64,000 bases of DNA from GCA-002708145 sp045562755 (GTDB lineage: Bacteria; Chloroflexota; Dehalococcoidia; Lucifugimonadales; Lucifugimonadaceae): assembly GCA_045562755.1 (NCBI GenBank), contig JBJKVF010000006.1, forward strand, positions 1-64,000, read 5' to 3'. Under the pieces are notes generated by a model. The model saw only the letters and a list, made by a program, of their open reading frames with translations, searched no databases and was not told the origin of the DNA. Shown in pieces: positions 54,335 to 64,000 of the stretch (position 1 is its first letter; each line of letters begins with the position of its first letter). The position numbers and the translations under genes are program-made.

Positions 54335-55408
54335 TTACTTTATTTTAGGTATTATTTCATTTTTTAATAATGTCATTGAACTTTTCCAAAATTCTTCATT
54401 ATTCCATTCATGCCCCATGGCTAATAATGTACCAAAGCCTCCAACCGTATGTTTTAATTCTTCAATTTGCTCTAAAACTTCAGAGGGTGTTCCATAAATA
54501 AATATATTATCCATTAGGTAATTTATATCAATATCAGAGTCTGGCATATTTGGGTCTTTTTTCAAAACTTCTAAGGATGAGTATTTTGGAAGCATTCTTA
54601 AAAAATAATCTTCAAAATCTCTAGAAATAACACCATTCAATATTTCTTTTTTCGCTTCTTCTCTAGATTCAGAAACTATGATTTCTCTTGATATTCTCCA
54701 ATTAGATCTATTTGGTATTTTTTTTGCTTTGCGTGCTCCCTCTTCAATTGAAATCCAATGAGATTTTAATATATTCGTATGCGCAAAATTAATACTTAGT
54801 GGCAACCATTCATTCATCCCAGCTAATTTTAATGTTTCTGAGTTACGTGAGACTCCAGCAACACCTATTGGAGGGTGTGGTTTTTGAAATGGTTTTAGAT
54901 GAGTTCTAAGTCCAATTTCATTATCTTCTTCTGGAATTTCTATAGACCACCATTTATTTTCATAAATTCCTGGTTTAGGATCTCTCCATATTTGAAATAT
55001 CAAGTCTAAGGATTCCTTAGTCATTTCTCTATTAGTGCCTAATTCATTATCATGTCTAAATAACTTAAGATCACCAATAAATCCCCCAGAACCAATACCC
55101 CATAAAAACCTTCCCTTAGACATATGATCAATCTGAGCAACTCTATGTGCCAACACAAACGGATTATGATTGGGCAAGCAATTAACACCTGTACCAAGTT
55201 TAATTGTTTTAGTTTTTGCAAAGAGAAAAGATATAAAAATATCAGGTGCAGGAATATTTTCCCATTCAGCAGTAAAATGTTCCCCTATCCATGCTTCATC
55301 GTATCCTAACTTATCAAGAAAAATAATTTGATCTATGTCATGTTGATAAGTTTTGGTATGATCTGAACCAGGAGGATGTAATGGCATATTAAAGTAGCCT
55401 AATTTCAT
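54335..55408 (-). CDS. Luciferase-like (LLM) flavin-dependent monooxygenase
   Basis: 357 residues of the bacterial luciferase TIM-barrel family. Begins MKLGYFNMPLHPPG, DKLGYDEAWIGEHF, KTIKLGTGVNCLPNHNPFVLAHRVA, and SKGRFLWGIGSGGF. It uses reduced FMN (or F420) and oxygen to oxidise organic substrates; Baeyer-Villiger or sulfonate-type reactions are known in the family, substrate here unknown. AGGACT precedes the ATG. A partner flavin reductase is not seen nearby. Confidence 0.85.
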   Translation of the reverse strand: MKLGYFNMPLHPPGSDHTKTYQHDIDQIIFLDKLGYDEAWIGEHFTAEWENIPAPDIFISFLFAKTKTIKLGTGVNCLPNHNPFVLAHRVAQIDHMSKGRFLWGIGSGGFIGDLKLFRHDNELGTNREMTKESLDLIFQIWRDPKPGIYENKWWSIEIPEEDNEIGLRTHLKPFQKPHPPIGVAGVSRNSETLKLAGMNEWLPLSINFAHTNILKSHWISIEEGARKAKKIPNRSNWRISREIIVSESREEAKKEILNGVISRDFEDYFLRMLPKYSSLEVLKKDPNMPDSDIDINYLMDNIFIYGTPSEVLEQIEELKHTVGGFGTLLAMGHEWNNEEFWKSSMTLLKNEIIPKIK

Positions 55409-55412
55409 TTAT

Positions 55413-58013
55413 TTAGTCCTCCTGATTGATAATATAATTTTTTATATCATACAATTTATTTATAGCTTCAACAGGAGTTATATTCTCAATATCAATACTC
55501 TTTATCTGATTTATAAGTTCTTCCGTGATTTGTTTTTTACTATTTTCAAATAAGCTCATATTTAATTGTTGTTCATCAGTAAGCTTATTTCTTGAATCTT
55601 TTTCAAAAGATTCAAGAATCTTATTAGCTCTAGATATTACATTTTCTGGTATTCCTGCAAGTTTAGCTACATGTACTCCATAAGATTTATTTGCAGAACC
55701 CTTAATAATTTTATGGAGAAATATAACATCATCCAAATTTTCTGAAACTTGAACTTTTAGATTGTTAACTCTAGGCAAATAAGATGATATTTCAGTCATC
55801 TCATGATAATGAGTGGCAAATAATGTTTTACAAGCAATTGTAGGAGTATTATGAAGAAATTCTACTACTGCTGTTGCGATTGCTAAACCATCATATGTTG
55901 ATGTCCCTCTACCTATTTCATCCAATATTGCTAAAGACCTGTTTGTACATTGATTTAATATAGAGGCTGTTTCAAGCATCTCAATCATAAATGTAGAATT
56001 ACCGCCAGCTATATCATCCGATAAACCCGCGCGAGTAAAAATTTTATCAACTATTCCAACTATTGATTTATTTGCTGGTATATTTGATCCTATTTGAGAC
56101 ATGATAACCAGAATAGCTGCCTGTCTTATGTATGTTGATTTTCCAGACATATTTGGTCCAGTTATAATCGCTATTTGTTCTTCTTGATTAGATAAGATAA
56201 TATCATTATTAATGAACATATTTTGACCAATATTAGCCTCAACTATTGGATGTCTAGACTCAATAAATCTTATATCATGACTATCATTAACTACTGGCCT
56301 TGACCATTCATTTTTCTTGGAAGCAATTGCCAAAGAAAGAACTGAGTCTAAATTTGCAATAGTATTAGCATTAAGCATAATTATTTTAGTGTAATAACTT
56401 ATTTCATCACATAATTTTAGATATAAGTCCTTTTCAATTTCTGATATCAAATCTCTGGCATTTAAAATTTTGGACTCTAAATCCTTAATTTCAGTTGTTA
56501 TATACCTTTCAGAATTAGTTAATGTTTGCCTGATTTGAAAGTCATCTGGAACATATTGTCTGTTAGCGTTAGATACTTCAATAAAATAACCAAAAACTCG
56601 ATTATACCCAATTCTTAAGTTTTTTATTCCTGTTCTTTCTTTATATTCAGATTCCAGATTAGCTATTGAGATTCTTGCATCATTAGAAATATTTCTAATA
56701 TCATCAAATTCTTTATTGTATCCATCTCTTATTACCTTTCCTTCACCTACCATATATGCAGGATCATCCATTATAGATTGCTCTATAAGAGATACTAAAT
56801 CATCAATTTTCACAATTTTACCAATAACAGAATTAGATTGAATTTTATTATTTTTTAATATTTTTAGAATATCTGGTAAAGTTCCAACTCCATTTTTAAT
56901 CGATATTAAATCATGAGGGTTAACACTTTTAGCTAATATTTTATTAGATAATCTTTCAAGGTCAGGTAAATCAGATAACAAATTTTTCAGCAAAATAATA
57001 GCTTCTGAATTATTGATAAAATATTCAACTATATTTTGTCGATTTAAAATATTTTCAACTTGTATCAAAGGTCTAATTATCCATGATTTTAAATTTCTTG
57101 CTCCCATTGGTGTACTTGTATAATTTAATATCGAGAATAAAGATCTGTTGGAATCATCATTATCTAAAAGGTCTAAGTCTTGGATAACTTTTTTATCTAA
57201 TTGGAGAAAATGGCTTACTTTATATACTTCAATAGAAGTAATTTGAGAGGTATTGCCCATCTGATTATCAGAGACATATGATATGGTATTTGAGATTGAA
57301 ATAATCCCGGCACTTAAGGTATCACAATCTAATTCAGAAAGAGATTCTTTTTTAAAATGCTTTAATATATTTTCCTTTGAGTTTAATAAATTTGCCTTAG
57401 GCATTTTAGTCAATCTAAAATTGTTTTTGCTAAAGTCTGAAATTTCTTTTCTTTTTACAGAGTCATCAATAATTATTTCCTTAGGAGATATTTTAGATAT
57501 CTCAGAAATAACTTGTTCTTTTGGTATTTCTAAAACTTTGAATTCACTTGTTGAAATATCTAGATAAGCTAATCCATAAATTTGATTAACTTTTGATATA
57601 GCAAGTAAATAATTATTCGAGTATTTATCTAATAATTCAGGATCTGTTACTGTCCCAGAAGTAACAATTCTTGTTATTTCTCTAGATACAAGACCTTTTG
57701 TTTTTTTTGGATCGCTTGTTTGTTCGGCTATAGCTATTTTTACCCCAGCATTAACTAACTTCGAAAGATATTTATCAATTGAATGATAAGGTATACCTGA
57801 TAATTCAGTCTTTTGACCTCCTCCTGAGTCTCTAGATGTAAGTGCTATTCCTAATATTTTGGATAATTTGATTGCATCTTCACCGAATGCTTCATAGAAA
57901 TCTCCCATTCTAACAAGAAGTAATGAATCTGAATTTTGTTCTTTGAGGGTTAGATATTGTTTTCTACCTGGAGAAATTTTATTTTTTATATTTTTAGATT
58001 TTTTTTGAATCAA
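55413..58013 (-). CDS. mutS: DNA mismatch repair protein MutS
   Basis: 866 residues. The mismatch-recognition motif near the N-terminus reads LLVRMGDFYEAFGEDA (F-x-E with Phe-Tyr-Glu). The C-terminal ATPase has Walker A ITGPNMSGKSTYIRQ, ILDEIGRGTSTYDGLAIA and FATHYHEM. The start is a TTG (58013); no ATG is available between it and the previous gene. No mutL is adjacent. Functional MutS would argue against rapid slippage mutation, which bears on the three frameshifts found here. Confidence 0.95.
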   Translation of the reverse strand: MIQKKSKNIKNKISPGRKQYLTLKEQNSDSLLLVRMGDFYEAFGEDAIKLSKILGIALTSRDSGGGQKTELSGIPYHSIDKYLSKLVNAGVKIAIAEQTSDPKKTKGLVSREITRIVTSGTVTDPELLDKYSNNYLLAISKVNQIYGLAYLDISTSEFKVLEIPKEQVISEISKISPKEIIIDDSVKRKEISDFSKNNFRLTKMPKANLLNSKENILKHFKKESLSELDCDTLSAGIISISNTISYVSDNQMGNTSQITSIEVYKVSHFLQLDKKVIQDLDLLDNDDSNRSLFSILNYTSTPMGARNLKSWIIRPLIQVENILNRQNIVEYFINNSEAIILLKNLLSDLPDLERLSNKILAKSVNPHDLISIKNGVGTLPDILKILKNNKIQSNSVIGKIVKIDDLVSLIEQSIMDDPAYMVGEGKVIRDGYNKEFDDIRNISNDARISIANLESEYKERTGIKNLRIGYNRVFGYFIEVSNANRQYVPDDFQIRQTLTNSERYITTEIKDLESKILNARDLISEIEKDLYLKLCDEISYYTKIIMLNANTIANLDSVLSLAIASKKNEWSRPVVNDSHDIRFIESRHPIVEANIGQNMFINNDIILSNQEEQIAIITGPNMSGKSTYIRQAAILVIMSQIGSNIPANKSIVGIVDKIFTRAGLSDDIAGGNSTFMIEMLETASILNQCTNRSLAILDEIGRGTSTYDGLAIATAVVEFLHNTPTIACKTLFATHYHEMTEISSYLPRVNNLKVQVSENLDDVIFLHKIIKGSANKSYGVHVAKLAGIPENVISRANKILESFEKDSRNKLTDEQQLNMSLFENSKKQITEELINQIKSIDIENITPVEAINKLYDIKNYIINQED

Positions 58014-58020
58014 AACTTTT

Positions 58021-58866
58021 TTAGTATGTAAACATTATTAGGTCGCCAGCATCCCATTTCAACTGTTCAGCCTTAATAGACGGAGGGACTTCAAAAATCA
58101 TCATACCAGTAATTTGTTCTTGTGGATCTAATTGTACAGGACCCCATAAAGGTATAAAATCTTTTACACTATATGCATCATTTTTTTCTGAAGTATAAAC
58201 ATTTTCTATAGGATTTAATGGTTTATATTGTACCGATTTATCATCATAGAGTGTAGAGGCTTTTTCATCTATGACTATTTTCACAGTTCCTGCCCCATAA
58301 TTAATTAACGTTAATTTCACAAACATTAAATTATTTTTTTCCTGTTGAGGCGAAACAGCCCAGTGTTGTTCATTTCCATTTAAATCATTACCCACATAAG
58401 TTATATATTTTTGCTCCACAGGCTCTTCAGATCTTATCCATAATGATCTTCCTGCTAGATATAAATTGTCACCATCAGTATCCATCCAATAGACTCTATA
58501 AGATACAAAAAGAGCAGCAAACAATAATGATATTACAGCTATAGTAAATATTGGCCATGGAAAATTTTCTTTAGGTTTTCTAATAATTCTTCTAACTTGA
58601 ACTACATCATTATTATCAATGTCTATATACTCTAAACCAGATTGAGAATTGACATTTTTTTCATCTCTAAATTCAAAATATATCCGTAATATATTAGATG
58701 ATTGCGCTTCAATTTTATCAACGACGTATGTTAAATCAGAGTCTTTTAGGTTAGGGCCATATTCATATAGATTATCTTTCAAATAAGCTAAAGATTTATT
58801 AATTTTTTCTTCGTATAAAAGCTTTTCTTCTTCATTTATTTTATTACTAAAAGTATAACTGTTCAT
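58021..58866 (-). CDS. Membrane-anchored protein with C-terminal beta domain, unknown function (DUF4352-like)
   Basis: 281 residues. A charged, helical, cytoplasmic N-terminal part (1-100), one transmembrane helix (about FPWPIFTIAVISLLFAALFV, 104-124), and an outside part with strands LMFVKLTLINYGAGTVKIVI and GMMIFEVPP that resemble the DUF4352 immunoglobulin-like fold. The ATG is preceded by GAGGAAA. The gene lies between mutS (7 bp) and the cysteine desulfurase. I cannot assign a function. Confidence 0.6.
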   Translation of the reverse strand: MNSYTFSNKINEEEKLLYEEKINKSLAYLKDNLYEYGPNLKDSDLTYVVDKIEAQSSNILRIYFEFRDEKNVNSQSGLEYIDIDNNDVVQVRRIIRKPKENFPWPIFTIAVISLLFAALFVSYRVYWMDTDGDNLYLAGRSLWIRSEEPVEQKYITYVGNDLNGNEQHWAVSPQQEKNNLMFVKLTLINYGAGTVKIVIDEKASTLYDDKSVQYKPLNPIENVYTSEKNDAYSVKDFIPLWGPVQLDPQEQITGMMIFEVPPSIKAEQLKWDAGDLIMFTY

Positions 58867-58904
58867 ATTTTCCTCATAATCATCTAATTATAATACATAA
58901 ATTT

Positions 58905-60083
58905 TTATCTTTTATAAGAAGCAAGTTGGTTTAAAACCGCCTCTAATGCGTTTACAAATTCAAATATGTGATTTTCATTATTATATATACCTAATGAAAC
59001 TCTTATACTGGATAAGGATTCTTCTTTAGTTAGTCCCATAGAAGATAAAACGTGAGAAGGTTCAAGAGAAGCTGAGCTACAGGCACTGCCACTGGATACA
59101 TAAATCCCCTTGAAATTAAGACCAATGATTATTGATTCACCTTCATAGCCTGGAAAACTAAGATTAATAATCCCAGGCACACAATTATTTCTTGAACTAT
59201 TTAATTTATAATTGCCTATTCGCTGATCAAGTGTAGAAATTAATAAATCAGATAATTTTTTCATTTTTATTTCATTGTCTTTTCTTTCTATATCTGAAAG
59301 TCTAAGAGCCTCAGCAAATGCAACAATATAAGGAACATTCTCTGTGCCAGATCTTAATTGATTTTCTTGTCCTCCGCCACTAATTAGAGGATGGATTTGA
59401 ATTCCATTTTTTTTATACAGCAATCCTATTCCTTTTGGAGCATAAATTTTGTGGCCAGAAATACTCATGAGATCTACCCCTAAAATATCAGTATCTAGAG
59501 AAAGTTTGCCTGGCGCTTGAACAGCATCTGAGTGAAAAATAATTTCGGATTCATTATTTTCTTGAAATTCCTTAATAATTTTAGATATAAGTTTTAAATC
59601 TTGAATAACTCCCGTTTCATTATTCACATACATGAAACTAACTAATTTTGTTGATTTACTAATTTTTTCTTTAAAAGTTTGTAAATTAATTAAACCTTCA
59701 TTATTAACATCTATGAAAACTACATCTACACCTCTTATTGACAGTTGTTCAATTGGATGAATTACAGCATGATGCTCAACAGATGAAGAAATAACTCTAT
59801 AGTCAATATTATTACTACTTTGCAAGCCCTTAATTGCCATATTATTTGATTCAGAACCCCCGCTGGTAAAATAAATTTCTGCTGGATCACAATTTAGTAT
59901 CTGAGCACAAATTTCCCTCGATTCTTCAATTGCGTTTTTTGATTCTTGAGCAATATCATATAGGCTAGATGGATTGCCAAATTTCTCAGTAAAAAAAGGA
60001 AGCATTTTTTCTAATACTTCTTCCCTCACATAAGTAGTAGCAGCATGATCTAAATAATTATTTTCTGTTATAAAATCACTCAT
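58905..60083 (-). CDS. Cysteine desulfurase (NifS/IscS family)
   Basis: 392 residues, PLP enzyme that moves sulfur from cysteine to acceptors. NYLDHAATTYVREEVL, FTSGGSESNNMAIKG, the PLP lysine in SISGHKIYAPKGIG, SGGGQENQLRSGTENVP, and the active-site cysteine loop SSGSACSSASLEPSHVLSSMG. The loop is the group I (IscS/NifS) form. No iscU gene follows. Likely supplies sulfur for MnmA thiolation and iron-sulfur clusters. Confidence 0.93.
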   Translation of the reverse strand: MSDFITENNYLDHAATTYVREEVLEKMLPFFTEKFGNPSSLYDIAQESKNAIEESREICAQILNCDPAEIYFTSGGSESNNMAIKGLQSSNNIDYRVISSSVEHHAVIHPIEQLSIRGVDVVFIDVNNEGLINLQTFKEKISKSTKLVSFMYVNNETGVIQDLKLISKIIKEFQENNESEIIFHSDAVQAPGKLSLDTDILGVDLMSISGHKIYAPKGIGLLYKKNGIQIHPLISGGGQENQLRSGTENVPYIVAFAEALRLSDIERKDNEIKMKKLSDLLISTLDQRIGNYKLNSSRNNCVPGIINLSFPGYEGESIIIGLNFKGIYVSSGSACSSASLEPSHVLSSMGLTKEESLSSIRVSLGIYNNENHIFEFVNALEAVLNQLASYKR

Positions 60084-60166
60084 AAATATTAAAATATTTT
60101 ATATATTGTAAAAAAAATTGCATCAAAATCTATCAAGACATTGATAGAATAGTACACTGTAATAAC

Positions 60167-60189
60167 AACACTTACGTGTTAATTATAAT
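60167..60189 (+). promoter_or_regulatory. Candidate promoter/operator of the Gld-type ABC operon
   Basis: An inverted repeat AACAC-TTAC-GTGTT (60167-60180) lies 3 bp before TATAAT (60184-60189), which is about 38 bp before the preferred start of the ABC ATPase gene. No convincing -35 box is present, so the repeat may take its place. Weak evidence. Confidence 0.3.
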
Positions 60190-60227
60190 AAAATAAAGTG
60201 ATATTAATCATACAAGGATTTGAATTT

Positions 60228-61202
60228 TTGATAAAAATTGAACATATGTCGAAAAATTATGGCCCATATCCTGCGGTCATTGATATCTCTTTTGAAGTTT
60301 TAAAAGGGGAAATTATAGGTTTCTTAGGCCCAAATGGAGCAGGTAAAACTACAACTATGCGAGTTGTTACAGGATTCACTCCCCCTTCTAACGGAGAAGT
60401 AACAGTTGGAGGATATAATGTTGTATCTCACTCATTAGAAGTTCGTAAGCATATTGGATATCTCCCAGAAACTGTTCCTCTGTACTTAGATATGACTGTA
60501 ACTGATTACCTAAAGTATATGGGAGAAATAAGAGGCATGAGTACAACTTGGGTAAATGAAAGATTACCAAAAATTATAGATATGGTGCGACTTGGTGACT
60601 ATAGAAACACACTTGTAGGCAGATTATCTAAGGGCTACAGACAAAGAACAGGTATTGCTCAAGCAATTTTACATGATCCTGAAGTACTTATAATGGATGA
60701 GCCTACAATTGGTATTGACCCAATTCAAGTTGTTGAAACTAGAGAACTAATTAGCGATTTAGGACAAGAACATACTATGTTATTAAGTTCTCATATATTA
60801 CCTGAAGTTAGTGCAATTTGTAAAAGAGTTTTGGTAATCAATGATGGACGAATTGTTGCAGATGATAAGCCTGAATCATTATCAGATAAACTTCAAACTT
60901 TTGAAAGAATAGAACTTTCAATAACGAATGATGATTCTAATGATTTCATTTCTAAAATGAGAGATATATCTATTGTTATTGATGCAAGGTCCGATCAAAA
61001 TGCTTCAAAAATTCAGAGATCTCAAAAAGAAAATTCGGTTCCATATATTGTAGATGCCAAACCAAATTCACAAGCTTCTGAGTTAATTTCAAAAAATATC
61101 ATTGATAATGGTTGGGGACTAACGAACCTCACTCCCCTACCTATGACTTTAGAAGAAATATTTTTAGAACTAACAACTGAAGAAGAACTAGGTGAAAAAT
61201 GA
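60228..61202 (+). CDS. ABC transporter ATP-binding protein (GldA-like)
   Basis: About 324 residues. Walker A FLGPNGAGKTTTMRV, Q-loop region YLPETVPLYLDMTV, signature LSKGYRQRTGIAQA, Walker B VLIMDEPTIGIDP, and switch His in LSSHILPEV. The frame extends to a GTG at 60198, but a TTG at 60228 with AAGGA nine bases upstream gives the usual start (MIKIEHMSKNYG). With the next two genes it matches the GldA-GldF-GldG type export complex, here more likely an ABC-2 exporter than a gliding motor. Confidence 0.88.
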   Translation: MIKIEHMSKNYGPYPAVIDISFEVLKGEIIGFLGPNGAGKTTTMRVVTGFTPPSNGEVTVGGYNVVSHSLEVRKHIGYLPETVPLYLDMTVTDYLKYMGEIRGMSTTWVNERLPKIIDMVRLGDYRNTLVGRLSKGYRQRTGIAQAILHDPEVLIMDEPTIGIDPIQVVETRELISDLGQEHTMLLSSHILPEVSAICKRVLVINDGRIVADDKPESLSDKLQTFERIELSITNDDSNDFISKMRDISIVIDARSDQNASKIQRSQKENSVPYIVDAKPNSQASELISKNIIDNGWGLTNLTPLPMTLEEIFLELTTEEELGEK

Positions 61203-61960
61203 GATTTATAACTATTATAGCTCTCAAGGAAATTCGTACCTACTTTGCTTCTCCTATGGCTTATGTAGTAGCTGCAGCATTTCTTGCAATTACTGGGTTT
61301 TTCTTCGTTGCGTCAGTCTCAGATGCATTTGCAGAAGCTTCTATAAGAGGTTATTTAGCTGGAGCAGTCTTTTTCATGATATTTATGTCTCCTGCTTTAA
61401 CCATGAGACTAATTGCTGAAGAACAAAAACTTGGAACTTTAGAATTACTACTTACATCGCCATTAAGGGAGTTTGAAATTATAGTTGGTAAATTTATTGC
61501 AGCATTTTTTATGATTTTTATAATGATTCTATTATCTTTCTTTTTTATTTTAGTTCTGTTCGTTTACGGTGACCCTGATATAGGCCCTCTTTTATCAGGT
61601 TTATTTGGATTGCTTTTATATGCTTCAGCAACACTTGCTGTTGGATTATTTTCTTCGGCTCTAAGTAGCAATCAAATTGTAGGACTTGTTGTTGGCTCAG
61701 GAATTCTTACCGGATTAACAATCATTGATTTTATAAGTGAAAGAATTACTGGAACTGCAGCAAAGGTATTAGATAGTTTTCAACTTGGTGCATCTTTCTC
61801 CGTTTTTGACTTAGATAGTTTTGGCGTCGCTGAAGGAGGACATTTCGCAGATTTTGCAAGAGGAATAATTTCTATGACAGATATAGTTTACTATATATCA
61901 GTAACTGCAATATTTTTAGTTCTAACAACCTTAGTACTTGAATCTAGAAGATGGAGATAA
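61199..61960 (+). CDS. ABC-2 type permease (GldF-like)
   Basis: 253 residues with six predicted transmembrane helices. The N-terminus IIALKEIRTYFASPMAYVVAAAFLAITGFFF, then RLIAEEQKLGTLELLLTSPLREFEIIVGKFIA, is characteristic of GldF-type ABC-2 permeases. It overlaps the ATPase gene by 4 bp (ATGA), so translation is coupled. Confidence 0.9.
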   Translation: MRFITIIALKEIRTYFASPMAYVVAAAFLAITGFFFVASVSDAFAEASIRGYLAGAVFFMIFMSPALTMRLIAEEQKLGTLELLLTSPLREFEIIVGKFIAAFFMIFIMILLSFFFILVLFVYGDPDIGPLLSGLFGLLLYASATLAVGLFSSALSSNQIVGLVVGSGILTGLTIIDFISERITGTAAKVLDSFQLGASFSVFDLDSFGVAEGGHFADFARGIISMTDIVYYISVTAIFLVLTTLVLESRRWR

Positions 61961-61967
61961 AAATATT

Positions 61968-63716
61968 ATGCCTGAAGAAATAAACCAAAAAGTTAGACCT
62001 AAACCAGATACTACAAAAAATAAACAATCTTTACTTAAATTTTTGACTAAGGATAATAAATCATTAAGGCAATCACTGGCCTTAATTGGGGTCACAACTT
62101 TATTACTAGGTATATTAATTTGGATTTTCTTAAGAGGCCTAGAAAGACCCGCTTTAATAATTAGTACAATTGGTTTAATCCTACTTATAATAGATGGATT
62201 AATTTCACTTGCTACAGTTAGAAAAGCTATTTTTGGGAGGCGAGGGAGATATGGAATAAATACAGCAATTGTTTTTATTTTTGTTATATTAATTGCAATA
62301 ATTTTAAATATCACTCTATACGTATCTTCAAATAAACCTAATCCTGCAGGTTGGCTAAGAATTGATACAACTGCAACAAAACAATTTCTTCTTGAAGAAC
62401 AGGTTGTTAACACACTTGAAAATATAAGAGAACCAATTAAGATTACAGCTTTTTTTGAGAGAGACACCTCAGCTGGGGCTGCAGCATGGCGTGACACTGA
62501 AGACATGCTAAGTGAATTCAAGCGAAGATCAAGCATTTACGATTTATCTTATGAGGTTTTAGACCCTGAGCTTAATCCAAATGATGCAATTAGTTTAGGA
62601 GTTTCGAAATTCCCTGCATTAGCTGTTCAAGGTACTGAAAGCCTAAGAACAGAAGTTATTGAGGGTGGAAACCCAAATATTAGCCCAAATGTTTTTACTG
62701 AACAAGATTTAGTAACAGCAATTTTGATAATAAACCAAATGAAGCAAAAACTTGTCGTTTTTATTACTGGTCATTCTGAGAGAGATGTAACGGATATAAT
62801 TTCACCTGACAACATTGGACTAGCCGGTTTATCATTACTAAGAGAAAATTATGCCGTTGATAATTGGACATTACAAGAACTTCAAACAGTATTAAATTTT
62901 GGCTCACCTGAAGATAGACCAGCAGCAATTGTTTTTGCTAATCCAACCCAAGACTTACTTGCAATAGATAAAGAAGCACTATTGCAATATACAAGGACTG
63001 GCGGGGGTATTTTATTATCACTTGAACCTGATGTAATACCTGAGAGTTTCAAACAATATTTATCTAGATTTGCTGTTTCTGTTGGAGTTGGTGAAGTTGT
63101 TGATGTAGCTAGTTTTGTTGCACCTAATCCTACTTTTGTTCAAGTAAAGAGTAGTAATAGCCAGCTACCACCTCATCCTATAACAGATGATTTTGATGTA
63201 TTATATTTACCAGGGTCAACACATTTTGGTTGGTCTATTGACCCACAGACAATACCTCTTGATGATAATGAAAATCCAATTATACAGCAAGCTATACTGG
63301 CATCTTCAACAATAAGTAGCTGGTCAGAGCTAGATAAAGAATTAATAGAATTTGATGTTAATTCTGAAATGCCTGGTCCGTTACCATTATCTGTGATAGT
63401 TGATATTAATGGAGAATTACCAAATAGAGCATATTCATCGTCTGAAAATTCAACTTCGAGCATTGTTTTGGTTGGTGACACAGACTTTTTCAGTAATAAC
63501 TATTTAGAATCAGCAAATAATTCTGATCTTTTTGTAAATACAATAAATTACCTAGCTAAGGACTTTGAGTTAATCTCAATACGATCAAAAACAGACTCTA
63601 ATAGACAGATGTTTCTAACTAAAAATGAGCGCGACTTTATTAGATGGTCAGGATGGTTACTTATGCCTACAATCATAGGATTATATGGTGTATGGAAATG
63701 GTGGAGACGTAGATAA
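61968..63716 (+). CDS. GldG-like ABC-associated membrane protein
   Basis: About 582 residues. Two N-terminal membrane helices (around 45-65 and 75-95), another after a basic loop, then a large outside GldG/ABC-type uncharacterised transport domain (IKITAFFERDTSAGAAAWRD, YEVLDPELNP, VFITGHSERD, GGGILLSLEPDVIPES, VLVGDTDFFSNNYLE), and a C-terminal helix ending in RRR. Frame starts at a TTG (61938), but ATG at 61968 with GGAGAT upstream is preferred. Likely the periplasm-facing partner of the two preceding ABC genes. Confidence 0.85.
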   Translation: MPEEINQKVRPKPDTTKNKQSLLKFLTKDNKSLRQSLALIGVTTLLLGILIWIFLRGLERPALIISTIGLILLIIDGLISLATVRKAIFGRRGRYGINTAIVFIFVILIAIILNITLYVSSNKPNPAGWLRIDTTATKQFLLEEQVVNTLENIREPIKITAFFERDTSAGAAAWRDTEDMLSEFKRRSSIYDLSYEVLDPELNPNDAISLGVSKFPALAVQGTESLRTEVIEGGNPNISPNVFTEQDLVTAILIINQMKQKLVVFITGHSERDVTDIISPDNIGLAGLSLLRENYAVDNWTLQELQTVLNFGSPEDRPAAIVFANPTQDLLAIDKEALLQYTRTGGGILLSLEPDVIPESFKQYLSRFAVSVGVGEVVDVASFVAPNPTFVQVKSSNSQLPPHPITDDFDVLYLPGSTHFGWSIDPQTIPLDDNENPIIQQAILASSTISSWSELDKELIEFDVNSEMPGPLPLSVIVDINGELPNRAYSSSENSTSSIVLVGDTDFFSNNYLESANNSDLFVNTINYLAKDFELISIRSKTDSNRQMFLTKNERDFIRWSGWLLMPTIIGLYGVWKWWRRR

Positions 63717-63719
63717 AAT

Positions 63720-64000
63720 ATGAATGTTCGTTTTTTATCTATTTTTGTAATTATAGTTTCATTATCTATAATGTTATTTACTTTTTTTATTACTGAACCA
63801 GACAATATAAATAAAGAGCCAGCACCTCCTTTCTTTTATACTATTGCTCCCAAAGACATGAAAAATATTAATATTAAGACTAAAAATTTAGAAAATAGTT
63901 GGTATTTTGATAAAGATTCAAATAGATGGTATTTTGAAAAATTAAATAAAATCCCAACAGATTTGTACAGATGGGGTGGAATTACTCAGTTACTTAGTGG
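63720..64000 (+). CDS. DUF4340-like membrane-anchored protein (cut by window edge)
   Basis: 93 codons are visible from the ATG at 63720. An N-terminal membrane helix (FLSIFVIIVSLSIMLFTFF), a polar linker, and the repeat-like phrase SWYFDKDSNRWYFEKLNKIP leading into TDLYRWGGITQLLSG, which resembles the DUF4340 domain that commonly follows gldG in such operons. It begins 3 bp after the gldG-like stop. The rest lies outside the window. Confidence 0.7.
   Translation, partial: MNVRFLSIFVIIVSLSIMLFTFFITEPDNINKEPAPPFFYTIAPKDMKNINIKTKNLENSWYFDKDSNRWYFEKLNKIPTDLYRWGGITQLLS

Noticed and set aside
60121..60166. Sigma-70 promoter TTGCAT...TTGATA upstream of the ABC operon
   Set aside because: The -10 match is poor and AT-rich DNA gives many such hits by chance; only the TATAAT with adjacent inverted repeat was kept, at low confidence.

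Overview
The window looks like chromosome of an AT-rich, free-living bacterium. The best guess is a SAR202-like Chloroflexota. This rests on gene content only: three enolase-superfamily (mandelate racemase/muconate lactonizing) genes, two acetolactate-synthase-like ThDP enzymes, a phytanoyl-CoA-type dioxygenase, a luciferase-like flavin monooxygenase, a sulfatase, a membrane pyrophosphatase, a large Alu-domain SRP RNA and a DUF5679-like small protein. There is no 16S rRNA here to confirm it.

Layout. 1-14 kb is mostly housekeeping and repair: ftsY (cut by the edge), rnc, a CCA-adding/poly(A) polymerase-type enzyme, an OGG1-type glycosylase, a DnaQ-DinG helicase, ispE, rsmA, SRP RNA, galU and lepA. 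14-41 kb is a catabolic region rich in sugar-acid and one-carbon type enzymes: ThDP enzymes, zinc dehydrogenases, enolase-superfamily dehydratases, a lactonase, RraA-like aldolase, cupin, sarcosine oxidase-like enzyme, acs, carboxyltransferase, HOT-type iron dehydrogenase, sulfatase and 3-hydroxyisobutyrate dehydrogenase-like enzyme. A tRNA-Leu(UAG) lies inside it. 46-54 kb returns to core genes (thiL-tsaE-tsaB-ndk, rsfS, mnmA, rnhB, a frameshifted thiE, hppA). 54-64 kb holds mutS, a cysteine desulfurase and a Gld-type ABC export operon that runs off the end.

The most unusual part is 40.8-45.74 kb. A functional tRNA-Lys(CUU) is followed, in its own direction (leftward), by three more copies of its 3' half. 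Together they delimit four gene modules on the minus strand. Each module starts with the tRNA 3' half, then exactly 53 nt, then a pair of 7-bp repeats with a 12-bp period whose sequence differs between modules but mostly matches within a pair. In three modules, exactly 17 nt further on, there is a TTGACT-17-TAAAAT-like promoter placed so that the mRNA would be leaderless. The cargoes are an SRA(YDG)-HNH modification-dependent endonuclease, a lipoprotein with three Ltp (phage superinfection exclusion) repeats, a set of very small membrane or unknown proteins, and a lipoprotein-anchored HNH nuclease. No integrase lies in the window. I read this as a tRNA-anchored array of mobile, mostly single-gene cassettes with antiphage-type cargo.

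Three genes (lepA, one enolase-superfamily gene, thiE) carry single-base frameshifts close to otherwise intact coding sequence, two of them in A-runs. In lepA the shift sits on an exact A_AAA_AAG slippery heptamer. Assembly error, slippage-tolerant decoding and real decay all remain possible.
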